Source: Trachythela sp. YZ-2020
Taxonomy: Eukaryota; Cnidaria; Anthozoa; Malacalcyonacea; Clavulariidae
Direction of reading: 5' to 3'
Assembly (NCBI GenBank): GCA_016169945.1
Contig: JADLSH010000228.1
Span: 62,001 to 126,000 of the forward strand
DNA length: 64,000 nt
The position numbers were made by a program, and so were the translations under genes. A model generated the notes under the pieces. It saw only the letters and a program-made list of their open reading frames with translations. It was not told where the DNA came from and did no database searches. Positions 61,231 through 64,000 of this stretch are shown here, in pieces; position 1 is the stretch's first letter, and the number at the start of each line of letters is the position of its first letter.

Positions 61231-62854
61231 GTCTTTGACGAAGATTTTCAAACGAACAGAGCATGGCTTCATATATAGACATATAATATTGTATAAGGTT
61301 TTCTATGATCTGAGGAAAACGATCAGGAAAAACGGATTTACAACATTATTTTGTTCATGTTCTGGTTTCATGTACGGTCGTACGGTTGAAAATTCAAATT
61401 AACTTTTTAATTATTTTTATTTTTATTATTTATTAATTGTCATCGCGTTTTCCGGCTGCGGCTTTTTTAAACAGTTGATTTTATTATTATTTTTATAACG
61501 TAGCGGGCTTTAAAAAGTTTATTTCTTTCTGATTTGTTTATGAATAGAATCAGTCAAACTCGTATTTATAAATACGGAGATTCAATCAAATTAATTATAA
61601 AATATTGGTATTGTGGCGAGGATTTTTATTATAATTAAATATATTGTGGTTTCCATGAATCAAAATGATTAATGCTCTCATTTTATATTTGTAGTTACTA
61701 CAGACCACAGAGAGCGAACTACATTTTACTTTTAATCTTTCGGATCTGTCTACCAACCAAAAGGCAACTATCTTGGTATATCAATTCAATAACAATCAAC
61801 AAACACTAAACAAAAATGATTTCAATGAAATATTATATTTATAAATCCTTAAATAACAAACCTTTATAAATAATTTTTGAATGATTTGAATGATTATAGC
61901 ATTTATAAATGTATGTACATTATACAAATGTATAAAAAAATTCATCACATTTTCAATGATTAATAAATGTCAAACGATTTATATGTTTTAGTTTATATGT
62001 TAACATGCTATTAAAGACATACTTTTTTTAACATTATTTAAAGACATCAAATTTAATTCCCAAAATGTCCATTTGAGTTCAACTTTCGTTCCATAGGGGT
62101 TGTCAACGGGAATGCTTATTTTATGTCTTTGAACATTTTATGTCTTCGAGGCTTCTGGCAATGGGAGAGATGCGCTTATGCGATGTGATATATGCCTAAC
62201 GTAGCTGATATATATATATTATTCTTTGCCCGCAAGCGCTTGTGTTTACAAGCCAACTGCGTTGTAGGCGTGTCTAGCCTTTTATTTCTGTCTGCTTTAT
62301 TATACCGTGTGATTACGCGCGCGCTTACTACATTCAACGGCGACTGATTATTCACGTGATTAAAATTGGTCGCTTCGCCCGCGCGGGCAAAACGACCGTA
62401 ATGGAAACGGCCTTAAGATGAAATTGAGGCAAAGGCAAATTACACCGTCTTAAAGAAAATGACGGGTTGTAAGAACCTAGCGTGATATAATTGAATTCGA
62501 AGTGTATTAATGAAGCACTCGGGCGAATAGTGTTCAATTTCGTATTTTACGTAACCAAAGTCATGTTACACGTTTTGATGTTCGCACCTCACTCCAGATT
62601 CAGTAACCATAAATCCACAATTTGTACCGCAAAGTTTTGCTCTTGTTCTTGACGAGTCCATAGAAGATCGATATGCTCCAGTAACATATCGATTGATAAT
62701 TGTGTTTGCATGTGCAAATGCGACCATGCAGAAACGTTATTATAAGAAAATATGAAGTTGTCGTTGAACGCTTAATAAAATCAGACGTCATTTACTCAAC
62801 TTTTGACTGAGACGTAAAAAAACTTTGGATGGACAAATAAACGATAAACTTTCA
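61231..62854. other. Unique right flank, AT-rich, no gene recognised
   Basis: Very AT-rich to about 62060. A GC-rich patch near 62370-62412 contains CGCCCGCGCGGGC and TGGAAACGGCC, which may be the end of another transposon, but no partner end was found. Confidence 0.4.
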
Positions 62855-62862
62855 GCTGGGAG

Positions 62863-63041
62863 CAGTGGCGAAAATTTCGGCTGGGTGGGGGGGGGGGGGG
62901 CGACCGCCCCCACCATTACGGAAAATTGACAATTTGTCGGAAATTTTGACCTAAAAAAGCCTATTTTGAGTGTAAATCGGGGGTTTGTCGGAAATTTAGG
63001 AGACTTTGCCCCCCAACGGAAAACGTGAATTTACGCCACTG
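62863..63041. mobile_element. hAT-like MITE, 179 bp
   Basis: The ends are CAGTGGCGAAAATT and the complement of CAGTGGCGTAAATT. An exact 8-bp target duplication GCTGGGAG flanks it (62855-62862 and 63042-63049). A poly-G run follows the left end. Confidence 0.87.
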
Positions 63042-63049
63042 GCTGGGAG

Positions 63050-64000
63050 GTTAAAATTGTGTTTGCCTATATTGTGGCAGGTCGTGGAGTACAAAACGCA
63101 CGAAGGAAAGACGACGTTTCCGACACAACCAGGAACTTTGTCAGTGGTAATTACAAAGCTGGTGCAATACAACCTTCTGATAGTTACGTCACAAATTTCT
63201 TCTTGGCTCGTGAGCGAATTGCCTTTTGTCTTGATTCATGAGAGCGAGTCTCCCCGGCCAACGAAGTATTCGTGTCGTAATTATCTAAAGAGTACGTGTA
63301 TTACCAAAGGTTTAAATGCCAAAATATGCTTCGAAAGAAGATTCCGTGCTCTGTAGAGTGAATCTTGAAACACTGACCATCATTATAGTCTTGCACGTCA
63401 CCGTGAACGTGGTATAGTGCACTTACTTGTATCCCCTTGTAAATCCGCTTGCCATTACTAAATGTACACTAATTGTGAGATTCGCCGAAGAAAGCTAGTG
63501 TACGAGGATTTTTCAGATTTCAAATTCTCTGCAATATATATCCAGGGATTTTGGGGTTTTTTGCGAAATTTTCAGCGGAATATAAACTGAGAATATTTTG
63601 GCTCGATTTTGAGGAGATTTTTTGGATTTCGAAATGGATTTGATGCCGGATTTTGCAATATATTTCAGATTTTTTGTCATTTCCTGGGATTTTGTGGGAA
63701 TTGTTCAGATTTTGGGATTTGAAGGATTTTCCAAATTTTGGCAGGATATCAGAATTTTTCGGGAAGATTCTGCCGTACGTTCTTATTTTTGAGGAAGTGT
63801 ACGAGAAATTTTAAAGCAATACACTCCTATAGCTGTAAAGCGTTTTCTGTTCATAGTCGATCTATATTCCTCGTTTTTCTAGTAAAGATTTCTTATATCA
63901 ATAATAATACTCACTATATTGGGAAATCGATTCTATCACGCAGCTGACTCGATAAAATTTTCTCTTTTTTTAGGTGAATTAAATTTGACTTACTCATACA
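63050..64000. other. Unique right flank, end of window
   Basis: A frame at 63059-63241 has plausible codon use but no recognised match; it might be an exon of an unidentified gene. From about 63500 to 63780 the sequence is a degenerate GGATTTT/CAGATTTT repeat. Confidence 0.35.

Overview
The window is eukaryotic: AT-rich, dominated by introns and repeats, and the only convincing protein-coding content is one multi-exon gene present twice, head to tail on the + strand. Conceptual splicing of the first copy gives 1068 residues. They match, domain by domain, the fused allene oxide synthase-lipoxygenase (AOS-LOX) of octocorals, known from Plexaura homomalla: a catalase-related haem domain, then a PLAT domain, then an arachidonate 8R-lipoxygenase. 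Because of that fusion the source is most likely an octocoral; this is an inference from the gene family, not a taxonomic assignment.

Layout. Positions 1-847 are unique left flank. Positions 848-28816 are repeat unit A, with the gene at 7294-25847 in 14 coding exons. Positions 28817-31265 are a unique spacer that holds a roughly 2-kb element with about 525-bp inverted arms. Positions 31266-59069 are repeat unit B, with the gene at 37674-55977 and the same 14 exons. Positions 59070-64000 are unique right flank with no gene I recognise. The two units are nearly identical over the 5' exons and introns and differ by many indels in introns 8-12.

Gene function. The C-terminal lipoxygenase domain is expected to oxygenate arachidonic acid to 8R-HPETE. 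The N-terminal haem domain is expected to convert that hydroperoxide to an allene oxide, the precursor of alpha-ketols and cyclopentenones. In copy A all expected haem and iron ligands are present, as is the Gly that goes with R-stereospecificity. Copy B carries a one-base deletion in a T run of exon 13. It would end the protein at about residue 875, before three iron ligands, leaving an intact AOS/PLAT part and a dead lipoxygenase. This could be real or a homopolymer consensus error. The pair could also be two haplotypes placed in tandem by the assembler.

Mobile DNA is abundant: three hAT-like elements with exact 8-bp target-site duplications (two kinds in each unit, one in the right flank), a TA-flanked mariner-like MITE, two fold-back or long-TIR elements in intron 8, fragments of two LINE types (a minus-strand endonuclease part upstream of the gene and a reverse transcriptase part in intron 10), several tandem repeats, and a large GTT/GTC microsatellite in intron 7. 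I found no CRISPR, rRNA, tRNA or prokaryote-like features.
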